From: Isoetes taiwanensis
Taxonomy: Eukaryota; Streptophyta; Lycopodiopsida; Isoetales; Isoetaceae
Direction of reading: 5' to 3'
Assembly (NCBI GenBank): GCA_021234155.1
Contig: JAJEKV010000050.1
Coordinates: forward strand, 5,566,195 to 5,630,194
DNA: 64,000 nt
A program made the position numbers and the translations under genes. The stretch's first letter is position 1. Each line of letters opens with the position of its first letter. The notes beneath the pieces are model-generated. The model had not been told where the DNA came from, made no database searches, and saw only the letters and a program-made list of their open reading frames with translations. This document shows, piece after piece, positions 44,481-56,692 of this stretch.

Positions 44481-44585
44481 GGAGGTCAACCCTCCCCTCT
44501 CGGGGATCATGGGAAATAACCCTCTCGGCCTCCGGCCTCGAGGGTTATTTCCCATAATCCCCTCAAGGAGAGGGTTAACCTCCTC
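44481..44585. repeat. Long foldback, about 50-bp arms
   Basis: The left arm (44,481-44,530) and right arm (44,535-44,585) are inverted copies with few mismatches. GGGAAATAACCCTC in the left arm matches GAGGGTTATTTCCC in the right. The arms are GC-rich and the loop is almost nil, so a stable hairpin is expected. It is MITE-like, but no target duplication was identified. Confidence 0.85.
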
Positions 44586-44639
44586 ATCTACATCTCTTAC
44601 CATAGAAGGTTTTGTAGCTAGTCCTCTTCGTGGAGGGTG

Positions 44640-44765
44640 TCAGTTATCTATAAGTTATCTACATGATATAGGATTTAAAATTATATAAGTTATCTATTTG
44701 ACTAAATATAAAATTGTTCCAACAGGAAAGGAAATATTTTGGGAATTATCTATATTTTCTGGCGA
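44640..44765. repeat. AT-rich repeat, third member
   Basis: GATATAGGATTTAAAATT and AAGTTATCTA units like those at 11,045-11,112 are followed by GGGAATTATCTATATTTTCTGG, resembling the text at 21,775-21,800. As at 10,965 and 21,676, a hairpin-forming segment lies just upstream. Confidence 0.65.
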
Positions 44766-45029
44766 GGCTATCCGGCGATGTGACGTCTGTTTCCTTTGGG
44801 GGATGGAGCGCACGTGAAGCCGTTTCATTTGTGTAAGGATTCTGTAGGCGACAATTGGGACTCGGTCTGCAAATTGATTTGCAGACATGGAGAGAGCAGA
44901 ACAGGGTGAGCATGGGAATTGGGGTTCGGAAGCTGCTATTGAAGCCCGGGGTAGGTGTAGGTTGTTTTATAATTTGGAGTAATTTAGATTGAATTTGGAT
45001 ATGATTGATGGTTTGAGTTGGCTTCTATA

Positions 45030-46376
45030 TCAAAGAGGTGGCTGAATTCGAATTCTGAGGAAGTGAAATCGAGGCATAATTGAGTGGGGTTGAATTTTTT
45101 TACAGACTAGTGGTTCATTTAACTCATGTAGATGCACATCCATGATATTGTCATAGGTCTTTGCTTGTCTTTCCCCTATCCTGGCGCTAAAGTCTCCAAG
45201 TATCATGACTTTTCCTTCTCTACTAAAAGTTTGAATGTCTCCACACAAAGCCTGAAATAGATCTAACTTGTCAAATTCGTGGCTGCTATATATCTGCCAA
45301 TTTAGAGGTGCAAAATAGCATATGCATAAATATAGCTTCTTAATTTTGAGCCATATATACCGTTTGTTAGCATCTTCTGTTATCAATTTTATGTCATGTG
45401 CTATCCCCTGCCTGCTATATATCGCTAATCCCCCATATCCCCGGCCTATCATACTCCTCTTTTCGTTTCAAGCATTTGCAATTGTAGCATACCCCGGTAT
45501 TTCTGGCAAGGCATTTGCCTGGTGCACCCAGGTTTCAACAAATAACAGTAGTCCCCCTGCTTCCACTTTTCATGTGTAGCTGCTACTTTGGCTTGATTCA
45601 AACCATGTGAATTCCACATGATAACCTTCAAGACCCTGTCTCCCTATTTATGTTTTCTGTTTGAAACTACAGCTTTTCCTCCTTTATCTATATATGCTAC
45701 AAACCCCTGTTCTCTTGCTTCTTTCACCTTATTCCATTCTTTCTTCTTGTGTTCCAATTGAGCTGGTGTCATGTCATGATCTAACCAAATCTTTTCCCCT
45801 TTCAGTGCACTACGGTTTATCATCACACGATCTCTTGCTTCTACACTCAGGAATTTCACCAAGATTGCTCTATTGTATGCTCATGGCTTCCCCAATCGCC
45901 TCGTATAGACATGTTGTAGCTCATGAAGATGCATTTTATCAGTGAAAAATCTGTCTACAACTTTGTCGATATCCTCATTTTCAGTCTCAATGATGCCAGA
46001 TATTTTTATGTTCTTTGCTCGGGCATCTTGATCAACCTTTTCTATGGCCATCTGCTGTTGATGTATCCTCATTTGCTCCCTGGTAGTTTCTGCTACCGGG
46101 GATGCTAATTTGCTTTCTAATTCTTTGATCTGGGCTGAGTAATCCTGTACTGGTGTTCGGAGGGATGTTGAAAGCTCATTATTTTGATTTTTCAAATTGG
46201 CGTTTTGGATCACCAATTCGTCTAAGGTAGTTCAATCCCTTTTACCTCGCACCTGAGGCCTACAATTTCTGGCTTCAGGTCCTTCACTAATGCTAGTATA
46301 CTCTCTGAGTCACCTTCATATTCCGTTGCTTCTCTTCTCCCCTCGAAGGAGAGCCTGCTTTCTTTCGGGCCATGGC
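45030..46376 (-). mobile_element. LINE 5' part: ORF1 and endonuclease start of ORF2
   Basis: On the minus strand, ORF1 starts at about 46,376 (MARKKAGSPSRGEK). It continues with a coiled-coil-like stretch (NANLKNQNNELSTSLRTPVQ) and an RNA-binding L1-ORF1-type segment (AKNIKISGIIETENEDIDK, VKFLSVEARDRVMINRSALK, LDHDMTPAQLEHKKKEW), ending near 45,644. ORF2 starts at 45,631 (MKVIMWNSHGLNQAKV) with an apurinic endonuclease domain (GRGYGGLAIYSRQGIA, VMILGDFSARIG). Frameshifts occur in both. Similarity ends at about 45,030, before any reverse transcriptase, so the 3' part is lost. That is unusual, since LINEs normally lose their 5' end. Confidence 0.75.
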
Positions 46377-47227
46377 CCCTCTACGAAACTGTTTAGGTCA
46401 AAACGGTCCGTGAAGCGCCTAGCACCTATCCCTCAACCCCCTCTAATGCATGGAAATGTGCCTAATAGTTGGGTAGTGGTTGTGTGTATAGTGTATATGT
46501 AGTGCATTGGTGTATTGTTACTAATAGTTGGATAGTGGTCGTGTGTGTAAATAGAGACAATTTGCGTTTTGTCATATTTCCTCTTCATATTTGTAGTTAA
46601 GTTTTAATGCACCCCTAGGAGTCGAACCCATGTGTGACTTGTGGTGCTGCGCCCAAGGTGTAGAGTGTACATCAATCTCGAAGGGAACGTGTGTTCCATC
46701 TACATCCTGGGCATAAGATGGAAGGAGTTTTTTTTTTTTTTGGATGCGTAGTTTGTTTATGGAAGCAATTCCCTCACAATTCTTACACCTCGCTGAACGA
46801 TTATTAACTTTCCCACTAAGTATTGATGGGCTATCTGTACCCCAGCATCCAACATGATGGCAGGGAGGAATTTCTGCTACAATATTTCTCGCTCTACCAT
46901 GCCATAAACTGTGGTTAATGTGAACAAGCTATGATTCACTAGCTGTTAGAATATACATGATATTACAAGTTAGAAATAATCTGTTTGACTATTGGTCTGT
47001 TATGTAGCATCATCATAGGCAAACAAAGAGCATAAACAGAGTGAGTGCTTGCTGCTGTTTTCTTTGGATGGTTTGCTTACATCATGATATACTGTTTTCC
47101 TCTGGTAGGGATACTGTTGACTTGGGGTAAGACGAAAGGAAAGTAAACGGATAATTGGAGAAGAAAAGGAACGATTCCAGGTAAGATAGATTGTTTACGT
47201 TGATGTATAGGTTAAAGTTTTTTGTTT
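46377..47227. other. No gene; one B-box-like site
   Basis: On the minus strand, 46,614-46,690 reads TTGGGCGCAGCACCACAAG... then GGGTTCGACTCCTAGGGGTG, a good B box with a poor A box, likely a SINE or tRNA-derived relic. A 14-base T-run lies near 46,728-46,741. Otherwise I see nothing. Confidence 0.35.
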
Positions 47228-48310
47228 TTCGATCTTCCATAGGGTTCGCAATAATATGTCGCCGAGGCAAGCTAGCTCCAGCTGGTGCATATGCTAGATC
47301 CATTCCACGCTTCTCGTACCTTCTTGTATACCTCCCTGTTATGTATCCCTTTTTTTTAAAATGTAAGATGCACTTACTTACCATGAACGTAGTGCCTCCG
47401 CTGGACCGATATGTGGATCTATCTCCATTATTGTATCACTTGTGGTGGACAATGATACTCCTACTAGTTGCTACTTAAAGCATACCCACCATACATTCAA
47501 TATAACGAATTGGCATACAAACTTAAGAAATCAGTCATTCTAACTGATGTTCGTGTTATGATTGGCGCTTGATCTGCAAGCTCAGCTAACGATTGTCCGT
47601 TTTTCAAAGCTAAATCACCCCATAAGCTTGCTCTAACACTTCTGCCACTGTAAATGCAAGTTCAGCTTAATATCGCACATGATGTCAAAGATCTCAAATA
47701 TCTCTGATCCTGAATTGTAATTTCTCGCTTAGCCATTTCTTGACTGTCTGCCTTCCTTCGGATACTCACTGTAGGCGATACACTAGATACGATTCCAAGA
47801 ACATCTGCATATTCAGTAAGATTCATTATGTTAAATGTGTACCTTTGTTCAACTATTGCTCCATTAAAATCAGACATTAAAACTTCTTTTACCAATCAAT
47901 GATCTTGCGTTTATGTGTGATTGCAAGTCGTCTATCCCGACAAAATTATAACTCTCTTCAGGAGTCGTATCTACATCATCTTTATTCTCCGTGATCTGCC
48001 TTACAATTGAATTTGTATTCAATATCAGCTCATAATCATTTTCTAACCTTGAAAACTTTTTGTTTGCAGGATGCACTTTGCCCTTCGAAATATGGTACAT
48101 TTACATCCAAAATAAAAAAAGCATCAGGATCTTTTGTACAATAGAGCTGGTTTGTACAATAGAGCTGGTTTCTCAATAACAAATATGATCACCTTTCCAA
48201 CTTTAAATGTATCACAAAACCTTACTGCTGCATCATCGAACATGCATGCTTGAATCGATGTATTATGCATTACCATCAAATCAATCTCTAAAACTCATAT
48301 ATATGAACTA
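47228..48310 (-). pseudogene. Inverted partial copy of the RPA70-like gene (left arm)
   Basis: This 1,083-bp arm is a reverse-complement copy of 48,342-49,395, separated from it by 31 bp. It carries the same RPA70 text: DDAAVRFCDTFKVGKVI, KYHISKGKV-type HISKGKVHPANKKFSRLEND, YNFVGIDDL and VLGIVSSVSPTVSIRRK. In places its frame is better than that of the right arm. An 18-bp segment (TTGTACAATAGAGCTGGT) is doubled at about 48,135-48,170 in this arm only. It lacks the zinc-ribbon and C-terminal exons and so is a truncated inverted duplicate. Confidence 0.85.
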
Positions 48311-48375
48311 TCGTTAACCTACATTGTTATCGGCTAGTTCATAGTTCATATATATGAGTTTTAGAGATTGATTTG

Positions 48376-50701
48376 ATGGTAATGCATAATACATCGATTC
48401 AAGCATGCATGTTCGATGATGCAGCAGTAAGGTTTTGTGATACATTTAAAGTTGAAAAGGTGATCATATTTGTTATTGACAAACCAGCTCTATTGTACAA
48501 AAGATCCTGATGCTTTTTTTGGATGTAGATGTACCATATTTCGAAGGGCAAAGTGCATCCTGCAAACAAAAAGTTTTCAAGGTTAGAAAATGATTATGAG
48601 CTGATATTGAATACATAAGGCAGATCACGGAGAATAAAGATGACGTAGATACGACTCCTGAAGAGAGTTACAATTTTGTCGGGATAGACGACTTGCTATT
48701 ACACATAAATGCAAGATCATTGATTGATAAAATAAGTTTTAATGTCTGACTTTAACGGAGCAATAGTTGAACAAAGGTACACATTTAACATAATGAATCT
48801 TACTGAATATGCAGATGTTCTTGGAATCGTATCTAGTGTATCGCCTACAGTGAGTATCCGAAGGAAGGCAGACTGTTAAGAAGTAGCTAAGCGAGAAATT
48901 ACAATTCAGGATCAGAGGTATTTGAGATCTTTGACATCATGTGCGATATTAAGCTGAACTTGCATTTACAGTGGCAGAAGTATTAGAGCAAGCTTATGGG
49001 GTGATTTAGCTTTGAAAAACGGACAATCGTTAGCTGAGCTTGCAGATCAAGCGCCAATCATAACACTAATATCAGATATAGTGACTGATTTCTTAGGTTT
49101 GTATGCCAATTCGTTATATTGAATGTATGGTGGGTATGCTTTAAGTAGCGACTAGCAGGAGTATCATTGTCTACTACAAGTGATACAATAATGGAGATAG
49201 ATCCACATATCGGTCCAGCGGAGGCACTATGTTCATGGCAAGTAAGTGCATCTTACATTGTTTTTAAAAAAAGGGATACATAACAGGGAGGTATACAAGA
49301 AGGTACGAGAAGCGTGGAAATGATCTAGCATATGCATCAGCTGGAGCTAGCTTTGCCTCGGCGACATATTATCGCGAACCCTATGGAAGATCGAAGATGC
49401 CTGTCAGATGTGATATCCACTCACAGCCAAAAGGTAGTAAACTTGAGCATCTTAATGATGTAGTATGAGTAGCGTAGTATTCTTCTCAATGACTTTTCTT
49501 TTGTTGTTTGTACAAGCTGCATATTTTAATGTAAAGCATCGATAAGTTACATTGACCCGGACCAATCTTTATGGTATGAGGCATGCAGGTCATGCACAAA
49601 AAAAGGTACGCAAACAAGATGATAACTTTTGGTGTCAAACGTGCCAGAGGAACGTCTCGAGCCACAAAAGGTGAAAAAATACTTATTTGAATGTGTAAGC
49701 TTCTTTACCTAAATTATCTAGTTCTCTATGCAAGACATTCTCTTTCGCTAGATCTGGCGAGACTGTGCGTAAACGCCGATGACCGCTTTCAACGATGAGG
49801 CAGAAGAAATCTTGGGTCATAGTGCAGACGATCTGTATCACCTGAAATGTCAGATACTACAATCCAACAATTTAATTAGATAAATTTGTAAGTGGTACAC
49901 CAATTTAGCAATACGTGCTTGGATTGCTGTTACATTGCAGCGTAGTTGTCCTGTGTTCTATCCCTTGAGCTCTTTTAGAATAATTCTGTAAATTGATCGT
50001 TACCTCTCCTAAAAGATTCCAAACAATGGATGCTAGTTGGATTGCTGTTAAATTGCAGGGTCGTTGTGCCATGTTCTATCGCTTGAGCTCTTTTAGACTA
50101 ATCCTCTAAATTCATCATTGTCTCTGTTAAAACTTGGAAACACGTACTGAACATCATCTGGGAAATCTGATTTTTAGTTTCTACACCAGTAGACATGGAA
50201 AGTCTGTGTTAAAAAGACATAGCAAAGAACAAAAAGAACAAAAACGATTTTCAGCCATATTGCAGTATCACTGGTGTGACAATCCATATTCAGCCACATA
50301 TGAAACAGACGTCTATACATCACCGCATGAAACAATCATAATCGACCATCATAACATAACTGAGGATATCACTTCCGTATTTGATACTATGGAGCAATCA
50401 ACTTTTAAGTTTGCAATTAATTAAGGTTGTATGTCAATTTAGGTGCATTAGTTCTAGAGTACCAGATGTATTTATAGATCGTGTTAACAAAACTGATGTG
50501 CAGGATGTTGAACAGAAATTGTATGGGAACGAATTGAAGAAAGCAACGTGGACTTCAAAGATATTCCGACTGAGCGTACTTGAAACGGTCTATATGAATC
50601 AAGAAAGACAGAGAATTACGATCCGCCAAGTGACTCCAATAGATTGGAATGAAGAAAGCAATTTGCTGCTGCAATATATTGCAAAACTTAAGGAAAGTTA
50701 G
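48376..50701 (+). CDS. RPA70-like single-strand DNA-binding protein
   Basis: This is an intron-split gene for a large-subunit replication protein A homologue, which binds single-stranded DNA in replication and repair. Related proteins are also encoded by plant Helitrons. Start: ATG 48,376 (MVMHNTSIQACMFDDAA). OB-fold A/B text: YHISKGKVHPAN, YNFVGIDDL, SVSPTVSIRRK, LWGDLALKNGQSLAELADQ, DPHIGPAEALCSW. A zinc-ribbon exon at 49,590-49,670 reads KKVRKQDDNFWCQTCQRN and ends at AAAG|GTGAAA. Then TAFNDEAEEILGHSADDLYH (49,780-49,851) and the C-terminal NQERQRITIRQVTPIDWNEE, ending at TAG 50,701. Introns are short with GT-AG ends. A few stops and frameshifts occur in the 5' half. The segment at 50,134-50,424 is open but unassigned. 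Host gene or transposon cargo cannot be separated here. Confidence 0.75.
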
Positions 50702-51678
50702 AGAAATGAGTTGATCCTATGGATTATGTATGTAAAATTTAAAGCCTGATTTTCATTTATGCAAATGTGGCCTGTTATTGTACATTACCAATATCATGCT
50801 GTCATCAGAAGCTTGCCACCTGCTTAGCAGACTTTATTGTGTTTAAATAATTGCAACACAAACGCACAGATGTTGTTTGAAGGAAGAGGGTGTATAAATT
50901 TAAATCTCGCATTTAGTGTTTGTCATTGTCATTGTCACGCTAAAGTTTTTTGCACATTTCCATTCTTCGATCAGTTATACAGGATGCAAGATCATAGAGT
51001 GAACATGATAGCAGCCATTATGACGGCATGATTTGACGGCAAGATTCGACACCCTGAATCCTTAGAAATATTGGCCTGCTGCTGCAATAAGTTGAGAGTA
51101 GGTTAGATTTTGCTTCTGACAGGCAGATACTGCAGGTAGCCTCTTGCTTTGGTTCACTTATAGCCAATATATGATTCTTGAAGACTAATCAGTGGTCCAA
51201 ATTATAATCCTGGCCATTTGCGTCCGGGATAGTACTCAAACTCAATAATTTATAGTTTTCAAGCTACCAGATTCAGAGGGAGTTCGATATTCTTTGTCAC
51301 TATATGCAAAGGCAACATAAGTTGCACTCAAATGTAATATACTAGGATGAGTGCATGCTTTTAGAGTTTACCTCAAAAATGTACTTAAAACTAGAAAAAT
51401 GTACAACTAATGATATATGTACCATTCTCAGTTGGTCATGAAGTAAAAAGAGATGAGGAACTGCTTTGTTTGCCATGAGAACATTTGTTTTCATTATTAT
51501 CTGACTATAAATATAATGATGATATGTTTAAGCATGGAAAATTATGAAAAGAATCTGCATGGATAAGCTTCATAATTCATCATCACAATCTGCATGAAAG
51601 CGTACGGATTACCTGTTCTGCAAATCTAAAGGAAACCTGGCCATCACAATTTCCTTTGAGTTTTGCTGTTGAAGTACT
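50702..51678. other. No gene seen
   Basis: This is AT-rich sequence between the RPA70-like gene and the second copy of the duplicated segment. There are no ORFs with recognisable motifs. Confidence 0.45.
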
Positions 51679-52281
51679 TTGTCAACGAATATAACAGAAT
51701 CATGCTCAGCAAGTCAGTTTAGGTCGGGTGTGAGCCCTCTCTGTCCTTGTTGTGGCCTTCATCGTGAGACTGTGGAGCATTGTCTGGTTTTATGCCCTCA
51801 CTTGCAGGCTGCCTGGGATTGGGTTAGGGCTCTGTTTCAGGTGAGATTGACTAGCCAGCAGTTGCTGCTTCATGTGTATCCTGGTGCTTGACCGCTCTTG
51901 CGGCAGCAAGCCTTGCATCTGTGCGTGGCTTGGTTGGTGTGGCTGATTTGGAAGCGGCGGCGGTTGTGGATCTTTCAGGGGATTCAGCAGCCTGCAGCCT
52001 CTCTGATTCCTCGACTTCGTGTACAAGCTATTTCAAAGCTTTCGGTGTTCCCTGGATTAGTAGAGCGGAAGTTTGCCATTTGGCGGGACTTCTTGGGTGT
52101 TGTAGATGGTGATGGTCGGTTTGTACAAAGATGGGAGTTGCGGTTTTTACGTGAGTTTGTTGTGGAGTGTCGAGGTATCATTTGTCTCTTTGGGGCGATT
52201 CTCCTTCCTCCTCACTTGCTTTGTAATATTACCATTCTTTTAATATATTGATGACACAGTTCTTCAAAAAAAAAAAAAAAA
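51679..52281 (+). mobile_element. LINE 3' end with poly(A), copy 2
   Basis: The frame at 51,679-51,891 reads VSPLCPCCGLHRETVEHCLV, then LCPHLQAAWDWVR. This is the CxxC...H...C zinc-binding segment (zf-RVT type) that follows the reverse transcriptase in plant LINEs. The C-terminal tail continues in another frame (VAWLVWLIWKRRRLWIF, ERKFAIWRDFLGVVDGDG). The 3' end is a 16-base A-run at 52,266-52,281. It is better preserved than copy 1. Confidence 0.8.
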
Positions 52282-52562
52282 GATTTTTGAAAAAGGATAT
52301 GAAATAATCACAGGTTTTCCTTCAGATTGTAACAATCACAATATAATATATAACAACTACTTCAGTATAAGTCAAACTCTGTAAACTCGTTTTATCCCTA
52401 ATCAGTTCACAATATTCATGCCCATAATTTTCATGACCCAAGCTACACAACTAATGACAGCTGTAGATACTTATTACCAGTTTGGTAACCCTTGGCTTAT
52501 TGCTAAAATTAGTCTTCATGTCGTGCCTATCAGGATTATTGCAAACATAATTACCACCGTCC

Positions 52563-55500
52563 ATGGACATGGCAGCCGCAGATACAGATCCAAATGTTCA
52601 TGCCACGGATCTTAATGCTACAGGTAATATTTATTTATTCAGGTGTTGAGCCGAATTCTATTGATCTCTTGAATCTGTTTATAGATACTGAAGATGGACC
52701 ACACTTGGAACAAAAACGAAAGATAAGAGCTGCCACAGTTTGAGAGTCTTCCTTTCGGATGCGCTTCAACACCTACGCAGGTTGCACGTTTACGAGCAGC
52801 CCAGCTTGCCAACGAACTTGGCTTTCTCTGTGTTGATTTGAATGAAATGTCTGAACATTATTTTATGGGCCAGAGAAACATGACATCAGGATTTCACTAT
52901 ACTTTTGTTCGGCTGGAGCATGTGATCATGGCACTGAAGAAACTGAAAAAATGTTTAAAACTCATGGATGTAGAAAGTAACGTCAGACAAGCTTAGCCAA
53001 ATCATCAAGTCTGACCTTGATTGCTATATTTCTATCTTTTCTAGATAAAGTATATATACAATCAAATCCGTTGAATAGCAAGATGCAAAATTTTCCAGTT
53101 TACATTTCAGTTCTGCAAATGCTTTATATACTCAGTGAGACCCATACAATCTCTCACAGTAAGGAAATCGAAATCCATATGATCCAAATCATTCAACGAC
53201 AATATCCTTAAATTCCACAAAGAAATCATAGGTTCAAAGAACTCCATCCAATCTTGGGAGCAAAACAGATATTATCCAATGCTCAAAATAACAAAAAATC
53301 GGCCCACATAATTTGATTTCTTGTGTTGGTATTTCTCAGGACAACTGTTTCGAAACGTGTTGCAAAAGCCAAAACTTGCTATATTTAACAATTCTACACA
53401 ATTAATAATCTCTAGATCGAATAGTATCAAGTCGTACCACGGTATTCTCAAGCGCCCAACTCGTTTTTTTGCATCACCAACAAAGATACTCTTCGTTTCC
53501 TTCATCATCGATCCACACACCAGATATATCCATCGGCTCTGCATCTAGATGTAGCACAAGCAGTTTGGTACGTATTACAAATTGATTCCTGTATTTTACC
53601 AGCTTACACGATGTAATAATTTATCTTATTTGTAACTGAAACCTTAGGCTCAGACCTCAAATTTTCCACAAGCAACCTTTACATCAGACATTGATCTGTG
53701 ATTAAACACTTAGTGGAATCGTCGACCGTTCTGAAATTCAAGATTTTGATTTAGCTTTTGTTGACTAAATATTTATTTAATGTAGTACTTTATCTTATTT
53801 TCAATTAAAACATTAGGCTCAGACCTCAAATTTTCGATAAGCAACATTTACAACAACCTTGAACATTCATGCCGTGCTCAAACAACAGATGGAATCATCA
53901 AGCCATCTAGAATTTGGTAAGTACACCATTCAAATTTAGCTTTATTACATAAATATTTGTTTAATGCTATTGTACTCGCCATGATCTAAAATATTAAACA
54001 GAAATATCAACTTTAGATCAACATCAATTTCAAATATTTATATCGTAATCGAATAACCTACGACAGTGTTCAGCAACTATAAAATACAGTAAGTCCAATA
54101 CTTTCACTTAATTTCTTCTCCATGAATCTTCTCTTGATATTAAAGAAATGCACTCACTGCATGTTCATGGAAAAAATACAGATCCAAAATACGCTTTGGC
54201 TATAATGAAAATGGAAATGGACAAAGCGGAACAACGGATGATACCAAAGAAAAGAGGGCGCCCGAGGTGAGTGCAAATGTCACATCTAACTATTCCTTAC
54301 GTCAACAAAATCGCACTAGCAACAGAGGCAATTAAAACAATGGAAGAAGCAATATCGTGCCTACAAACTCCGTCACAGCTCAGATTCCTATTCACACTTC
54401 TCATACTTGATGGCGGACCAGCTATGCAACTATGGAAAACATTTCAACAGCAAATGACAGCTGATTTTTTTGATCAATATCGAGGAGATGAACCTACTGC
54501 CATTAACGAAGCTCTACTTGCTATCACAACATCTTAGTGCAACATGCGACAAACACTGCAGCATTTGGCTTACCCGTTTGCAATATCCTATCCAAAGAAA
54601 TCCAAAATGAGCTCTCAAAATTTCCATACGATCATGAATATCTCGCTAAAAGTTCAATTATGTTTGGAAACATGAAAAAAAAAATCAAACTTCTGTCTAT
54701 ACTGATATTCTAAAGCTCCTTAAAAGTAAAAATCAACTCAACCCATTGTTCATCTATGGTAAAGCCGGTACCGGAAAGACTTACGTCCTTAACACCTTTG
54801 CATTTTACATACGAGGATTAAAACAAATAATCCTCCCATGCGCGCAACAAAAACGTACGCTAGCATCATTATTATATCTTTGGCCGAGAACGCCCCATTC
54901 CCTCTTCCAAATACCCGTGTATGTAAATAATATTAACCTTCATTCTTTACTTGATCCACGCTCCGCAAGAGCACTATTAATTAAAGAGGCGACAGCTATC
55001 ATATGGGATGAGTTCCCTATGGAAAACAGGGCAGTAATTGAAGTGGTCGATACACTTCTACGAAAAATAACAGACACGGTCCTACCCTTCGGAGGAAAAA
55101 TATTTATTGCAGCAGGAGACTTCAGACAAATAGCCCCAATTGTTAAAAAGGCAGGAAAGACCGTGACAATAAATGCATCCATCAGATCTTCACCCTTATG
55201 GGACCATTTCAATGTCCTATAGCTCAACGATCCCTATTATATCTTTGGGCCGAGAACCTTATTCCCTCTTCCAAATACCCGTAGTACAGAATAACATTAA
55301 CCTTCATTCTTTACTTGATCCACGCTCCGCAAGAGCACTATTAATTAAAGAGGCGATAGCTATCATATGGGATGAGTTCCCTATGGAAAACAGGGCAGTA
55401 ATTGAAGTGGTCGATACACTTCTACGAAAAATAACAGACACAGTCCTACCCTTCGAAGGAAAAATATTTATTGCAGCAGGAGACTTCAGACAAATAGCCC

Positions 55501-56410
55501 CAATTGTTAAAAAGGCAGGAAAGACCGTGACAATAAATGCATCCATCAGATCTTCACCCTTATGGAACCATTTCAATGTCCTATAGCTCAACGAGCCAGT
55601 CCGAAATGCTGCAGACCTAGAACTTATACACTTTGTTGATGCAATCGGTGAAGGAAAACTCCTTGAAAACATTCCACTAACGTTATTCAAAACAACTACA
55701 AACATTCAAGAAGCCATTACATTTCTATATGACCAATACGTACTCAGCAACCCAGACATTTGTGAGAAAAGGGCATTCCTATCACCAAAAAACATCACTG
55801 TTGATGAATTCAACAACTGGATTCTACAAATGCTTCCAGCTACTTAAGGAAATACTTGAAAGTTGATTGATAGGCTTACAGAAAACGACCAACTTATAGA
55901 AGACCATCCAATGGCAACAACGTACTTTCTCAATGGTTACAAACACCCAGCACTTCCCCAGCACGAACTCGAATTAAAGCCCAACACAATATGCCATCTA
56001 ACAAAAACCCTGGACAGAGATAGAGGCTTGGTAAAAAATGCAAGAGTGATGGTATCTTCAATACAGAACAGATTTGTAACCGTCAAACTACTTACAGACG
56101 ATTCGCAACATAAAGGACCTGTTCATCCCATCTCCCGAATAGACTTCTTCACTCAGCCAGATAACCGACCATGGACCATTCATAGACGACAACTTCCATT
56201 CTGCCAGCTTACTCAACAACATTCAATAGCTGCCTAGGACTTACACTCGACAAAATAGTCCTCGACCTACGAACTGAAGTTTTCGCACACGGTCAATTGT
56301 ATACAGCACTCACTCGCGTCTGAAGAAAAGAAGATGTAATAATTCTATTGGATCCAAGCAACCTAGCACAAACTACAACAAACGTCGTGTACACAGAACT
56401 CTTACCATAA
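52563..56410 (+). pseudogene. Helitron Pif1-type helicase gene relic, copy 2
   Basis: This is the counterpart of 861-4,700 with the same exon order, the same 172-bp exon duplication and the same internal duplication of the helicase core (from about 54,871 and 55,235). Walker A GKAGTGKT lies near 54,758, IIWDE near 55,000 and AGDFRQ near 55,110 and 55,475. Here the second core unit keeps VLPFEGKIFIAAGDFRQIAP in frame, whereas copy 1 is frameshifted at the equivalent place. The C-terminal block breaks earlier (stop near 56,237). The two copies carry different damage. Confidence 0.75.
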
Positions 56411-56454
56411 AAAAAGGTACGCACCGAAGGAAAAATAAAATAAAAATAAAAATT

Positions 56455-56692
56455 CCATCACATTCCACGCCGATGATATAGGCAGAGCACCCATGTGCCT
56501 TGAACACCGATGTTACGCCTATATCATGGGCTTCATTATAATGGTTGTACCTGGGTTCAACTCCCAAGGATGCCCATCACATTCCACGCCGATGATATAG
56601 GCAGAGCACCCACGCCTTCGGGCACTGATGTTCTGCCTATATCATGGGCACTGCATTAACGGTTGTACCTGGGTTCAACTCCCAAGGATGCT
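56455..56692 (+). repeat. 120-bp hairpin tandem repeat, copy 2
   Basis: Two units start at 56,455 and 56,574 and match 4,745-4,982. The first unit has lost pairing at its right stem (TTACGCCTATATCAT), and the second keeps the full hairpin and the GGGTTCAACTCCC motif. Confidence 0.65.

Noticed and set aside
43699-44688. A single 329-codon gene
   Set aside because: Only the part after 43,993 encodes anything recognisable, and the EXORDIUM text changes frame near 44,060. The rest reads through repeats and a foldback.
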